A stretch of 64,000 nt of DNA from Leptodontidium sp. MPI-SDFR-AT-0119 (taxonomy: Eukaryota; Ascomycota; Leotiomycetes; Helotiales; Leptodontidiaceae). The number at the start of each line of letters is the position of its first letter. The first letter of the stretch is position 1. The notes below the pieces were generated by a model. That model made no database searches, was not told the origin of the DNA, and was given only the letters and a program-made list of their open reading frames with translations. The translations under genes and the position numbers were made by a program. Shown here one piece after another: positions 11,655 to 21,061 of this stretch. The DNA lies in contig JAHLEZ010000012.1 of assembly GCA_020726505.1 (NCBI GenBank), positions 2,046,001 through 2,110,000 on the forward strand, written 5' to 3'.

Positions 11655-13113
11655 CTTGATTCCTGTAGCACTGATTGCCTTGAATTTACGATGTGGGTTG
11701 AGTCTGATTTTGAGGAAGCTTGTTGAACTGCGGATATGTCAGACACTTTGAAGTCCCTTGGAGGGAATTACTTGTTCAGCTGGTTGGCTGAGAACATGTG
11801 GCTCTCAAGTCATAGATCATGAATCACAAACGCCTAAACCAAATCTTCACTTCTGACCTCATGGCTACTGCAGAGAGAAACCCAAGATCAAGCCATTTGA
11901 AGCTTAGCTCCCACTAGGTACTATTGGTATTGCTCGTGGAATTGAATCTGAGATGACTTGTGGAAAGGAAGAGCGCTCTGCAAGTTGGTGTCAAACTCGT
12001 TGCTTCAAGTGTCATGACTCAGAGAGGGGACATCCCTCAGAATGATAACAATGACCATAGCAGTTGGTAATAATCCGCCAAGGGTAGCTGCAAGAATGAA
12101 TAAGGCAACAAACACTACCCAGCATTGAATGATGATTCCGAAATCAATATCCTGTTACAACCCGAACATCACAAGTATTCTTGTTTAATATACGCTTCAT
12201 GTCCAAGCTCTATTGGTGCCGGGACCAGTTTTAAGAAAGCTGGGCAAAGCCAAAAGGGAACGATCAGTACCGTAGCCCAAAGTAAGTCTCGTAGGTGGAA
12301 ACATGACTTCAAGCATGTCAGCATGCCACCGAACTCATGCTATCCAAAAAGCATGACCCCGCCCCCTTTGCCAGCCCCGCTGTTCTTGCCAAGGCTCGCT
12401 TGGTAAAGAAACAACTCTGACTTTTCCAGTGAGAAGTGAGAAGTAGATGGCTGAAAGTAGAAGTAAATCGTGTAAGTGCGCATTAATTCTTTAGATAAAT
12501 AGTCTTTTCATTTAGCGTGACAAGAGACTCGTTTAATTTACTTGAAGTAAGTTACTAGTTTCCAAAAGTAGAAGAACAATAGGATCCTTGAATGGGTGTG
12601 GGGTTGAGGTTCCACTTTCGCACATTTAAAAAAAAAATAAAAAAGAGGCAAAATAATGTTGCAACTGCCGTGAATCGAACACGAACCTCCACCTTGCTTG
12701 ACGATTGTCTTGGAAGGGCTGATTTACTATTAGTGAGGCTCAAGTGAAGTGAGCTCAGGGATACTTACTGGAATCCTAACCATTGGCTATGAATTTGTTA
12801 GTGGAGTTGATGAAAGACTTTCGAAGTAAGTACTTACACCACAGAAGCTAACGTGATTTGAACGAGACTTCACTATTTGGTTATTTTACTACACTAAGAA
12901 TACCAAATTTCTTGATATTATCTGATTATAACTTTGTTGTGAGTCAAAGTGAGATACTAAAACTAAGACTTGAATGGAGCGATAGCCAAACGCACACACT
13001 TATTTTGTCTTCGGGTAGTATTTAGAGGAAATATTAGCAGGATATATTCTTTCAATGCACTACCTTCATAATGGCTGTTTGGCCGAGGTCTCAATACTAT
13101 GAAGAAGATGGCT
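11655..13113. other. intergenic; tRNA-like remnant inside
   Basis: No protein gene is supported over about 1.45 kb. The only structured element noticed is a tRNA-like T-arm near 12664-12790, listed separately. Confidence 0.5.
12664..12790 (-). other. tRNA-derived remnant (T-arm / B-box), possible SINE head
   Basis: On the minus strand, TCGTG-TTCGATT-CACGG forms a five-base-pair T-stem with a seven-base loop, followed by a CAGTTGC-A tail like a tRNA 3' acceptor. Upstream, TAGCCAATGGTTAGG resembles an A-box. The matching 5' acceptor GCAACTG is absent and the A-to-B spacing is about 90 bases, so it is not a normal tRNA. A tRNA pseudogene or the head of a short interspersed element is the likeliest reading. 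Confidence 0.35.
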
Positions 13114-13770
13114 TTACAAAACATCAAATATAATTTCGATCATGCCATCTATTCTTGTGTGTTTGTCTGTGATAACATGGGGTCCCCCGCGCCTCCACCG
13201 AGGTACATGGCTGACTTGAGGTAAAGACTTGGGACCATGGCACTTCCACTCCTCCTCAATAGCCTCCTGCACCTCAAAGTCTGTGATTTTCATCCCACAC
13301 ACACCGCATTTGTGATACATCAGGATATGGAGAATGTTGAGCCCTCCCGCTATCCTGATCACGTTGAGATCAACGGGGGTTTTCACAGTGCCATCCAAAG
13401 CAATTTTGACCGTTCTAGACATATCAATCCCCAGAAAATGATGAGTGGATCTGTCGTCGTGTCTTTGCATAACGTCTATGTCGGTCTTTGCTTTTATTTT
13501 GGATGTTATTTCGACTGTTCTGGTAGAAAGGGGGAGGGGCACCGCAAGCGAAGACGTTACTATTCGATGAATTAGTCCTGATTTACTACACTTAAAGGAT
13601 TGGAAGCGGAATGGGGGGAGGACGAGAAAAGAGGCGAGGGTCAAGTACTCACGGTGACATTTTCTCCAATCCAACACTGCTGAATAGGATACGAGGCAAA
13701 ACCCCTGGTGCTGGACATCATATAGAAACACCAGAGAGTTCTTCTTCCAATAGTACTCTATGTCTGTCAT
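13114..13770 (-). CDS. tandem-family member B, unknown function
   Basis: Predicted 187 aa from exons 13770-13653 and 13559-13114. The 93-bp intron has a GTGAGT donor and an AATAG acceptor in phase 1. The frame is also open upstream, but the ATG of MTDIEYYW is chosen because the family domain begins directly after it. Family motifs seen are LVFLYDVQHQGF, then right after the intron LAVPLPLSTRTVEI, then RTVKI, TPVDLNVI and HILMYH. The strand IPIGRFDRHVEI of member C aligns with VPLPLSTRTVEI. Unlike C and D, B has a tail of about 65 residues containing KCGVCG. No signal peptide or membrane segment is visible. Function unknown. Confidence 0.6.
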   Translation of the reverse strand: MTDIEYYWKKNSLVFLYDVQHQGFCLVSYSAVLDWRKCHREYLTLASFLVLPPFRFQSFKCSKSGLIHRIVTSSLAVPLPLSTRTVEITSKIKAKTDIDVMQRHDDRSTHHFLGIDMSRTVKIALDGTVKTPVDLNVIRIAGGLNILHILMYHKCGVCGMKITDFEVQEAIEEEWKCHGPKSLPQVSHVPRWRRGGPHVITDKHTRIDGMIEIIFDVL

Positions 13771-14808
13771 TCCAACGAGTTGGCGTCTGTCGCCAAAGCA
13801 AGTGGGTTGGCGGGGTAGTTTCTGATTTTGTGACCGTTGAAAAAAAAAACAAGCAACAGTAAGCAACACCGAAATTCTGTTTTCTCGGAATTTACAAACG
13901 ATTGAAGTGTTCGACAGAAGTTCCATGATGACCAATTGGCAGGTCTGAGTGCTCTTTACTACTCTCGGAGATTGATATGAATAACATTCCAGGGACATGG
14001 ATAATGGGTCCCGTATCTGGCAACGCATTCACATGTACAGTCAAACGTAACAGGCGAGTGAGTTTGGTTGGCTAGCTACTGGAATAGAAATGTGGCTTTG
14101 CAGTTATCCCTAATTGACTTCTTTGCTAAGTTCAATGCTGTGGGTTTTTTCATACTGGAGCCACTCAGCGTGGGGATATGTAGAAACGTTGATGTTTCAC
14201 GTCGCACCACAAGACTAGCGAAGGCCCTGACATCTCTTGGTGACTTCTGTCTTCCATGTCAAGTCATGGTCGGTTCCTCTAGACTTCGGGTCCGCGCTGA
14301 TGAATTACTTCAGGAAGATGGTGCTGAAAGGTTTCTTGACAGGAGAGAACTACATTTATATATAGAAATCCTGGTTCCATGATTGTAGAGGCATGCCTTA
14401 GAGCGGACCACCTCCGCCCTGTTTCATTCCGCTCACCTAACTTCTGTAGCTTCCATGCACTGCGTGTTGCTGTAACAGTGGTGTACATTGATCTTCAAAC
14501 ATGGGGCACAGTAGGAAAGAAACGGCTTGCAGTCTAGAAATATGATCTAGCAGTTATTTATGGATCGAGCGACCTAAATCCAGAGAAATGTCATCTGGTT
14601 ATGTGGATAGATTCAGAGAAGTGCCTTCAAATTTAATAGTAGGTCATTCTCAGTCATAAATTAGATGTATGATTGATTAGGTTTTAATTTTTCCAGTGAC
14701 TGCAGTCTCCACCACTGCCAGAAAGCAATTCCCGGCACCTTCGAAGCCAAGGCCTTTTGCCTCAAGAACAACTAGCCATCCACAAGTCTCCGCTTAGTAT
14801 CTCCCCAT
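13771..14808. other. intergenic, no gene seen
   Basis: Separates family members B and C. Short frames on both strands lack protein-like features. An additional decayed family copy was looked for and not found, but a badly eroded one could be missed by eye. Confidence 0.45.
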
Positions 14809-15174
14809 TCAAGCAATTCCAATAACATAAAGAACCTCAAACCTCCCAAAGTAGATGAGAGGGATCGCAACTCTACCTCTGTTGTCAATAATTGCATTGC
14901 TGACAGCTTTTTTGGGGTCTTGGTAATATGGTCTGGTAATGTGGGAGGCGATTTCAACATGTCGATCGAATCGGCCGATTGGGATTTTGATTTCGGAGTT
15001 GTCTGAATGAAAGTTAATTAATGCCCTGTAATAATTGGTAGTCTTTTGATGTGGCTGTCTCTTACTGAAGTTGTCCTCAACCCACGACTTGAAGTGGTGA
15101 ACGAAGCATTGCTGGTACACGTCGTACGCGAGAACTTTTTCTGGGTGAGCGTTGACGAGGGGTCTTGAAGACAT
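14809..15174 (-). CDS. tandem-family member C, unknown function
   Basis: Predicted 100 aa from exons 15174-15066 and 15002-14809. The 63-bp intron (GTAAGA ... TTCAG) is a multiple of three, so the unspliced frame is also open, but its phase-1 position just before NSEIKIPIGRF coincides with the introns of members B and D. Family motifs are KVLAYDVYQQCF in exon 1, then IKIPIGRFDRHVEI, and at the C terminus RVAIPLIYFGRFEVLYV. The protein is small, soluble-looking and rich in alternating beta-type residues. No signal peptide. Function unknown. Confidence 0.65.
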   Translation of the reverse strand: MSSRPLVNAHPEKVLAYDVYQQCFVHHFKSWVEDNFSKRQPHQKTTNYYRALINFHSDNSEIKIPIGRFDRHVEIASHITRPYYQDPKKAVSNAIIDNRGRVAIPLIYFGRFEVLYVIGIA

Positions 15175-15587
15175 CCTATTTCTTTGCTGTGACTTTAGTT
15201 ACTGGTCGGTGTTTGGTTGTAGGTTTGATAAATTGTGGAATAGACACTTGGGAAGTTGGTTTCGAGGTTGAATTTGAGTTGAAAATATCCTCCTCGTGGT
15301 CTCGAAGAAGAAAAAGATGGCCGTGGGTTCGTCGACGCGATCTTGTTTATAGCGTTTCTTTCAGGACGAACCCGCAACCCCCTCGCCACTCTTTATTAGT
15401 CCTCTATATTAAAATCACGTTCTGCTCAGTGAATGGCTCGAAGAAAGTCAAAGAAGACCAAAGAAGTACTTTTTTTGGGGGGACAAAGAGCCATCTTGAT
15501 CAGCCAATCCTGGTGACCTCGACTATTTCGCCATGCTGAGTTAGCCGACTTTCAAGTCCCCCACCGCTCCAGACTGTTGAATCTCGA

Positions 15588-16000
15588 CTACGCCATTGTA
15601 ATTCCCGGTCTCAAGACATACAACTCCTTAAACCTTCCCCAGAAGTTCCTCCCGATCAACACCTTCCTTGGCAATCTCACCCTCCGAACCATCGTATTAT
15701 CAAGAGGACTGTTCCGCAACGGATCGATTCGCCATGTTGTTTCAAATATGACCTGTTGACAGAATCGTGGGATCGGAAACTCTCTGACATTGTCTAAATA
15801 TAAAAATTGGTTACTTGAGTGTTGGTGATGAGGGCAGAATTTTTAACAAGCGGCTTTGGCTTCATACCTTTGCGCATGTGACTAGACAGCTGTGATCGAG
15901 GTTTGTAGCTGAAAGTATTGGTTCCCGTGTTGTAAACGACTTCGATTGTGTCGTAGTGGTCGTAGTATTCTCTGCTGTAATCGCTGGGGTTTGAATCCAT
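15588..16000 (-). CDS. tandem-family member D, unknown function
   Basis: Predicted 112 aa from exons 16000-15868 and 15793-15588, joined over a 74-bp phase-1 intron (GTATGA ... ATATTTAG). Exon 1 carries IEVVYNTGTNTFSYKPRS. Exon 2 carries EFPIPRFCQQVIFETTW, RRVRLPRKVLIG and FKELYVLRP before the stop. It is the cleanest copy of the family layout: a [ILV]-[ILV]-Y-[DN]-T type opening strand, a [FI]-P-I-x-R-F strand right after the intron, and a closing V-x-[LIV]-P ... [LC]-[YF]-V block. No signal peptide or membrane segment. Function unknown. Confidence 0.7.
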
Positions 16001-17098
16001 TGTGAAGTGAAGTGGCGAAGGGGGAACTAACGAGGAGACCCTACGGGAACAAGTAGTGGCTAATATATGGAAAAGAAGTTGCTATATTTTAACTACTTTT
16101 ACTATGGAATGAAACTATTAATTGAGCCACGAATTAAGTTACAAAATGTCCCATACCAACTTCCATTCCTCACGAGTGTTGAAGCATTCTTTATTCGCAT
16201 TCTTTATTATATACATTCCTCACGTATTCCTTATGAATAAGCATACCTCACAAGGTAAATGATAGAAGAGAGAAATAGAGAGAGAGGAAGAGAGAGAAAG
16301 GATTTGACTTACTTGATTAAAAAAAATTAAGGAGAAAGAAAGAGAGTTTAACCTACTTAATAAAAGAGTAAACGAATAAGACTCGAGGGCAAACCAGGAA
16401 TGTAAGTTGAAATGTATTTTATTATAAACTACTTAGCGTCCCTCTTGATTTGTATTTTAAAGCTTTAATACGCCAAGAATTTGGCTCCCAACTCCTAATT
16501 AAGCATAATAACGTAGAATAGTCGATCATTTGGTACCTCATATCTTACCTACGCCCATATGAGAGCGACAAGTAGAGTATAAACATGTAAGTTTAGTAGC
16601 TAAAGACGCTCGCTTTCCGGCTTTTTAGGGAGAATGTATAAATTTGGATAGCTGGAGATGTGGGTCGGCGTATGTATGTAGGTCTCTTTGTTTGATGTTA
16701 ATCAGGCGGCATCACTCCCCAGTCACAAATGAATCATTCCCGTCTTAATCAGCACCGAGAGTAAAGCCAGCAAACAAAACTGTTTCCAATGGGCAAATCA
16801 ACTTTGGGCGATTGTCATTCCGTGATTTGACTGCTTTGATGGTGACTCTAGAAAAAAGTTGGATTGGTGAATGAGCCCTGTATTTTACGATTTTCTCGGA
16901 GAAAGATGACTCGCGTTGTCTGGTGTACCAACGTAGCAAACCCATGAAAGACTCAGAAACATCGCTTCAAGCCATATTTGTTGTCCTTTGTTGTGTATAG
17001 TCGTGCAGACCAGGCGATTTGTGATGCTTGTTAGCCACCATTCCCAGCCAACTCTCAGCCAATCGCTTCAAGCACCACAACAAACCAGCCCCACCACC
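16001..17098. other. intergenic, AT-rich with a purine tract
   Basis: No gene is supported. Around 16260-16350 the plus strand is almost wholly purine (GA-rich repeats). Nearby 16180-16240 repeats the phrase CATTCTTTAT/CATTCCTCACG. The stretch is more AT-rich than its neighbours and may contain a decayed insertion, but no ends could be defined. Confidence 0.45.
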
Positions 17099-18226
17099 CT
17101 AATCACCCCGAACAAAACACTCCTTCCACTGCCTCTTCCCGAAATTTCTCGCCATCCACACCCATACCGGCAACTCAACCTCCCTCTTCCAGACCTTCGT
17201 CTTCTCCCCATCACAACTGCGCCAGAACAGGACCATTGTTTTCTTCCACCGAGGGACATCCACGACTGTCATGCGGCCATCTACGAGTAATGGCGGCAGA
17301 TTCTCTTGCATCTCGAGCATAGGCATATCGGCCTTTTGATGCGGGAGGAGTGTTGAGCGACGTTCGAGGCTGAAGGTTTTGTGGCGGGTGTCGTATAGGA
17401 GCTCGAGAGGTGAGGATGTTGGTGGTTCGGGGATGAGACGCGCGCGCTGGGCTTGGATATCCTGAGGATTTGGTGTAAACGGCGGGCGTGGTACATCGAT
17501 GACTGGGTGAAGGGGGCCGTGGATAGCAGTCGTTCGATCGCGAGCTGTCTTCAAGTACGTTGGCTTGGGTGGTTTACGGGTTGCGGCTGGGAGCCAGCTT
17601 GGGTCAGGCTGTGGCTGGCGCGTCGGGAAGTTGTATGGTTCGAGACCTGGTGATTTCGAGAGTCTGGAGAGCCTAGATGAAGATGGTCTTGTGGAGGACC
17701 CGAAGGAGTAATTCTTGACGGTCATCTTGTTTGTGGTTGTTGGAGGAGTGAGGAGAGGCATCGGGCAGGATTTTGGTCGAGGAGGAGGCAGGAGAGGCGA
17801 ATCCAGCTTTGGTATTGGTTCCTCTGACAGTGATATCGGAGATATTGGTTTGAGCACTGGCAAGGCTGCGAAATTAACCCCGAGCCCCTTCGACGTGCCA
17901 GTGGAATGAAGCTGACTGGCAGAGATACGGGGTGAAAATGAGTGTTTGGGGATCGAAGCATCGGACGAGACTGAGGTTGACCGATCTCTGGATCCCGCGA
18001 GAGTCTTTGTGTCGTCGTCTGACACGAACACGGGGAGAGTCATTGTCGTGACAGTCAAACAGAGCTGACGCCCATCGCTATCAGATTTGCAGTGAATCAC
18101 ATCCGAGGAGAGTGAGTTCTGGAAGCCTACGGCAAAATCAATCATCGCCAGTAGGCGGTGACCACGAGGCTTGACAAGCGACGGGAAAACACCCCGGTAA
18201 AGGTGAACAGAAGTTGACAAGGCCAT
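17099..18226 (-). CDS. tandem-family member E with long disordered N terminus
   Basis: An open frame of 375 aa without introns. The last ~110 residues carry the family domain: LELLYDTRHKTFSLERRS, VVDVPRWKKTMVLFWRS, REVELPVWVW and WKECFV. Before it lies about 260 residues rich in Ser, Pro and Thr with little predicted structure. The first ATG at 18226 is only 73 bp from the stop of the upstream oxygenase gene on the same strand, so a later start such as the ATG at 17725 (MTVKNYSF) is possible. Member E lacks the phase-1 intron of B, C and D, suggesting intron loss or a retroposed copy. Function unknown. Confidence 0.65.
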   Translation of the reverse strand: MALSTSVHLYRGVFPSLVKPRGHRLLAMIDFAVGFQNSLSSDVIHCKSDSDGRQLCLTVTTMTLPVFVSDDDTKTLAGSRDRSTSVSSDASIPKHSFSPRISASQLHSTGTSKGLGVNFAALPVLKPISPISLSEEPIPKLDSPLLPPPRPKSCPMPLLTPPTTTNKMTVKNYSFGSSTRPSSSRLSRLSKSPGLEPYNFPTRQPQPDPSWLPAATRKPPKPTYLKTARDRTTAIHGPLHPVIDVPRPPFTPNPQDIQAQRARLIPEPPTSSPLELLYDTRHKTFSLERRSTLLPHQKADMPMLEMQENLPPLLVDGRMTVVDVPRWKKTMVLFWRSCDGEKTKVWKREVELPVWVWMARNFGKRQWKECFVRGD

Positions 18227-18298
18227 CAGACATCACGTAGAGAAACCACGCGACGAATGCTTGCTAGAATATGTCCACTGCTAACCTTGCATTGGTGC

Positions 18299-19365
18299 TC
18301 AATCACTCCGTCTTGCTGGCCCCCAGCTCCAGATATTCAGACCGACCTTCCAGCCTGACAGGAGAGGAAGTCCAGCATGCCAGGTTTCCTCATATCCGAG
18401 TCCATTGGGTCTTAGGTTTTCCCAAAACACAGCATTGCCTTTCTTTGGCTTGAAGGTAACTCCCATATTCTGTCTCTTGTCCTTCACTTCGCTGCCATCT
18501 ACTTCACATTCCAGGAACTCGCACCACTTCCGATCTGCAACATTGGGCATCCTGATTCTCGGAAATTCTGTACCACCACCTTCACATTTTGCATCGACCT
18601 AGAGAAGCGGAACGCGGTGTCAGCCAAAAATTTCTTCGTTGAGCACAGAAGGGACATCGAAGCTTTAATGAGGGATACAAGAGTTGCTCGTTTCAAGTCG
18701 CAAACTTGTTGAAACAACGTCGAAGAAGGAGCTTTCTCCTAGGAAGAGGAACTTACATATACCATGAATGTGCTAACTCTATCAGCATCTCTACTTGCGC
18801 CACTCCAATCGTAGTGATGGGTGTAATGGCCTCCAACGCCATACCTCTGAGTCCTCAGTCTCTCAATATGGAGATCTGGCCGCCATCCCTGGAAGCTCCT
18901 CGCTCTATGCTCAATACAACGAACAACATCATCCCGGTCGATAAGGGCAACTTCTGAATGTCGGATCTTCGTCTGAATCGAAGTCTCGGCTCCGCTTGTG
19001 ACAGTTGAAGGCTCGAACTTGTCTTCACTACCAGGTTTACGTCAGTCACGTGTTTCATCTCTGTTTTGGACATGATAGAGGGATGAACTGGAAGATAAGG
19101 TTAAATTTTACCTGATCTTTAGGAGATGTGTTGACTCGTCTGGGCTCAAGAAGTCTTCGATGTAGATCACCAGCGGTTCCTGGGACAGAATGTGGGCGTT
19201 GTATTTGTGAGTTGGGCAGCTCAGTGGCTCGTTTGTAGCGATGAAGGAGCTGTTGAATTCTGTAACCCTTGCCAATGGTTTTTGGGATGTGCCAAACAGA
19301 GTGTTGGACACAGGCAAGTACACGAAGATGTAGAGGGGAAGGATTGCGGCGATGTAACCTAACAT
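18299..19365 (-). CDS. prolyl 4-hydroxylase-like 2-oxoglutarate/Fe(II) dioxygenase
   Basis: Predicted 274 aa from exons 19365-19112, 19027-18757 and 18598-18299, with introns of 84 and 158 bp. Residues 1-20 form a hydrophobic N-terminal segment (signal anchor or signal peptide). The fold begins at YIEDFLSPDE. The metal site is visible as HHYDW (His156, Asp158) and TWHAG (His249), and Lys259 in SGWKVGLN would bind 2-oxoglutarate, as in the P4H alpha-subunit family. The short length matches fungal P4H-like proteins rather than the animal collagen enzyme. The substrate is unknown. The longer upstream open frame to 19560 is disfavoured because the membrane segment normally sits at the start. Confidence 0.85.
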
Positions 19366-20479
19366 TGCGTCTTGGCATGTGGGAGAGTCTTTGAGGGGGT
19401 TGGTGGTTGGGTCTGGAGGCTGAAGATCGTTACATTTTGGTGGCGTCCGCGATCCCGAAGCCAGAAATAGCACTCCCACGTGACCGAATGGCATGAGCCC
19501 AGGGCAGGTGCCAGTCCAATCCTGGTCAGTGAGCGAAAAGCGGCACAACATCGACTGCACAAGGAAACCGATTTTTGTAGAAAGTCAACATCACTTGGGA
19601 TACTCAAAGACCGACTGTTTACATTTGGATTTATCCACTTCGAGAGACCTCCACAAGTCTTTCTTCTTCGCTCCTGGTGCCAACTGCTGGGCACCCCGCT
19701 GCCAACCAACACAATCGCCTTCAAGACTCTTAAGAGATCTCAATCGCGTTCAAGCTCTATCCTCATATCTAAGTGGACCTGCCCAAGAATTCTTCAGTTG
19801 CATCCGAACTCTTAGTTCAACTTGGGGCAGCGGACGCGGTCGTGGACATATGGGGCGAAACCTTCCGTGCTGTTCAGACTCGCGCCGAGCCGCCAAGCCG
19901 TCGCGCAGGGCCCAAACAGACTGAATAGACGACGTTTCAGCAAACTTCAGACAAGAGCCCACTGAGCCCAGCTTTGACATCTCTGGGCAAGAAAGCTGGG
20001 CATCTTGGCTTTTGCACGACCTTTCCCAATTGGTGGTCTTGTTGTCTTTATGCCTTGACTTTTCTTTGCTTCCTACCCCGGACGAGACTCTGATAAGGTG
20101 GATCCCGTCAAAAGGGCGTTTCGTCCGTTTTGTCACCACGACGCCGTATCCTCTATTTTTGGACGAGTCATATGGAAGTATGGAACGTGCTAATCGTTCT
20201 GGCCCTCACCGTCTGAAAGTTGGACTGGTGATGACTCCAGAGCTTGAAAGTATAAGAGTTGGGAGCTGCCCGCAATTTCTCCATTTCTTCTCCAGCTGCG
20301 CTCACATTCATTTCTCACACATCCCAAGAAGCAAGTCTTCCTTACGCCGCTTTCAAATTTTAATTCAGTAATCTTTTCCATCTTCCAAGACAAACATCTT
20401 CGATCTTACGCCATTCTCATACCATACCAAGAACCAAATCACATCACCAAGCCTCTACCCCAACCACATTTCGCCCACC
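19366..20479. other. shared intergenic promoter region
   Basis: Lies between the minus-strand oxygenase and the plus-strand secreted protein gene. The last ~150 bases form a CT- and CCA-rich leader with a weak TATAAG at about 20251. No gene is supported. Confidence 0.5.
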
Positions 20480-21061
20480 ATGCAGTTCCTCTCCGCATAC
20501 TTGGCTCTTCTTGCCGCAACTTCTATCGCCGCCCTTCCTCTCAACATTAACCTTGGCGCCTACTCACCCGCCTTGGTGGTCGGTGATGGAGAGATCTCAT
20601 TCGGCGGAGAAGAAAACGCAGAGGCTCTCCTCAACACCCTCGCAGGCGCTTCAGCGGGTGTCGAAGGCGCAGCAGCAGGCCTACAACGTGCTGGTGAGCA
20701 GACTCCCGCTGCTTCGATTGTTTCCCCCGCACTTGAACCGGTCCCAGAAGCCAGTGCGTCTCCTGTTCCATCTTCTCTTCCCTCTGGCGCCTTCGGCATT
20801 GGGCGGAAGGTCGTCGGGCCTAGAGAACCAAACAATGCTGATAGAGGTGTAGAGAAGCGTGAGGAATCATCCCCCGTCGAGAAGCGTGACCTCGCAGGCT
20901 TCAATGCTGCTCTCAACTTTGCAACCGGCGCCTTGAAGACGAGCCCAGGTGTCGAACTCGGAACGGGCGAGGGTGGATCTGGTGTCGGAATCATCGTCAA
21001 GCCTGGTGTCGACTCTGGTGTTGCTGCCAGACCAGCTGCTGCGCCTGCGGCTGCTGAGTAA
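20480..21061 (+). CDS. secreted protein with Kex2-type processing sites
   Basis: Single-exon frame of 193 aa. Residues 1-18 form a signal peptide (MQFLSAYLALLAATSIAA). The mature region is rich in Ala, Gly, Ser and Pro with almost no cysteine. Two dibasic EKR sites, in GVEKREE and PVEKRDL, are typical for Kex2, so a final fragment beginning DLAGFNAALNF could be released. A strong CT-rich leader precedes the ATG, suggesting high expression. No domain is recognised. It could be a precursor of a small secreted peptide or a structural cell-wall protein. Codon use strongly prefers C-ending codons, unlike most neighbours. Confidence 0.75.
   Translation: MQFLSAYLALLAATSIAALPLNINLGAYSPALVVGDGEISFGGEENAEALLNTLAGASAGVEGAAAGLQRAGEQTPAASIVSPALEPVPEASASPVPSSLPSGAFGIGRKVVGPREPNNADRGVEKREESSPVEKRDLAGFNAALNFATGALKTSPGVELGTGEGGSGVGIIVKPGVDSGVAARPAAAPAAAE

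Noticed and set aside
19480..19924. Plus-strand frames upstream of the oxygenase
   Set aside because: Overlapping frames with no conserved features, lying in the promoter region; no signal or domain.
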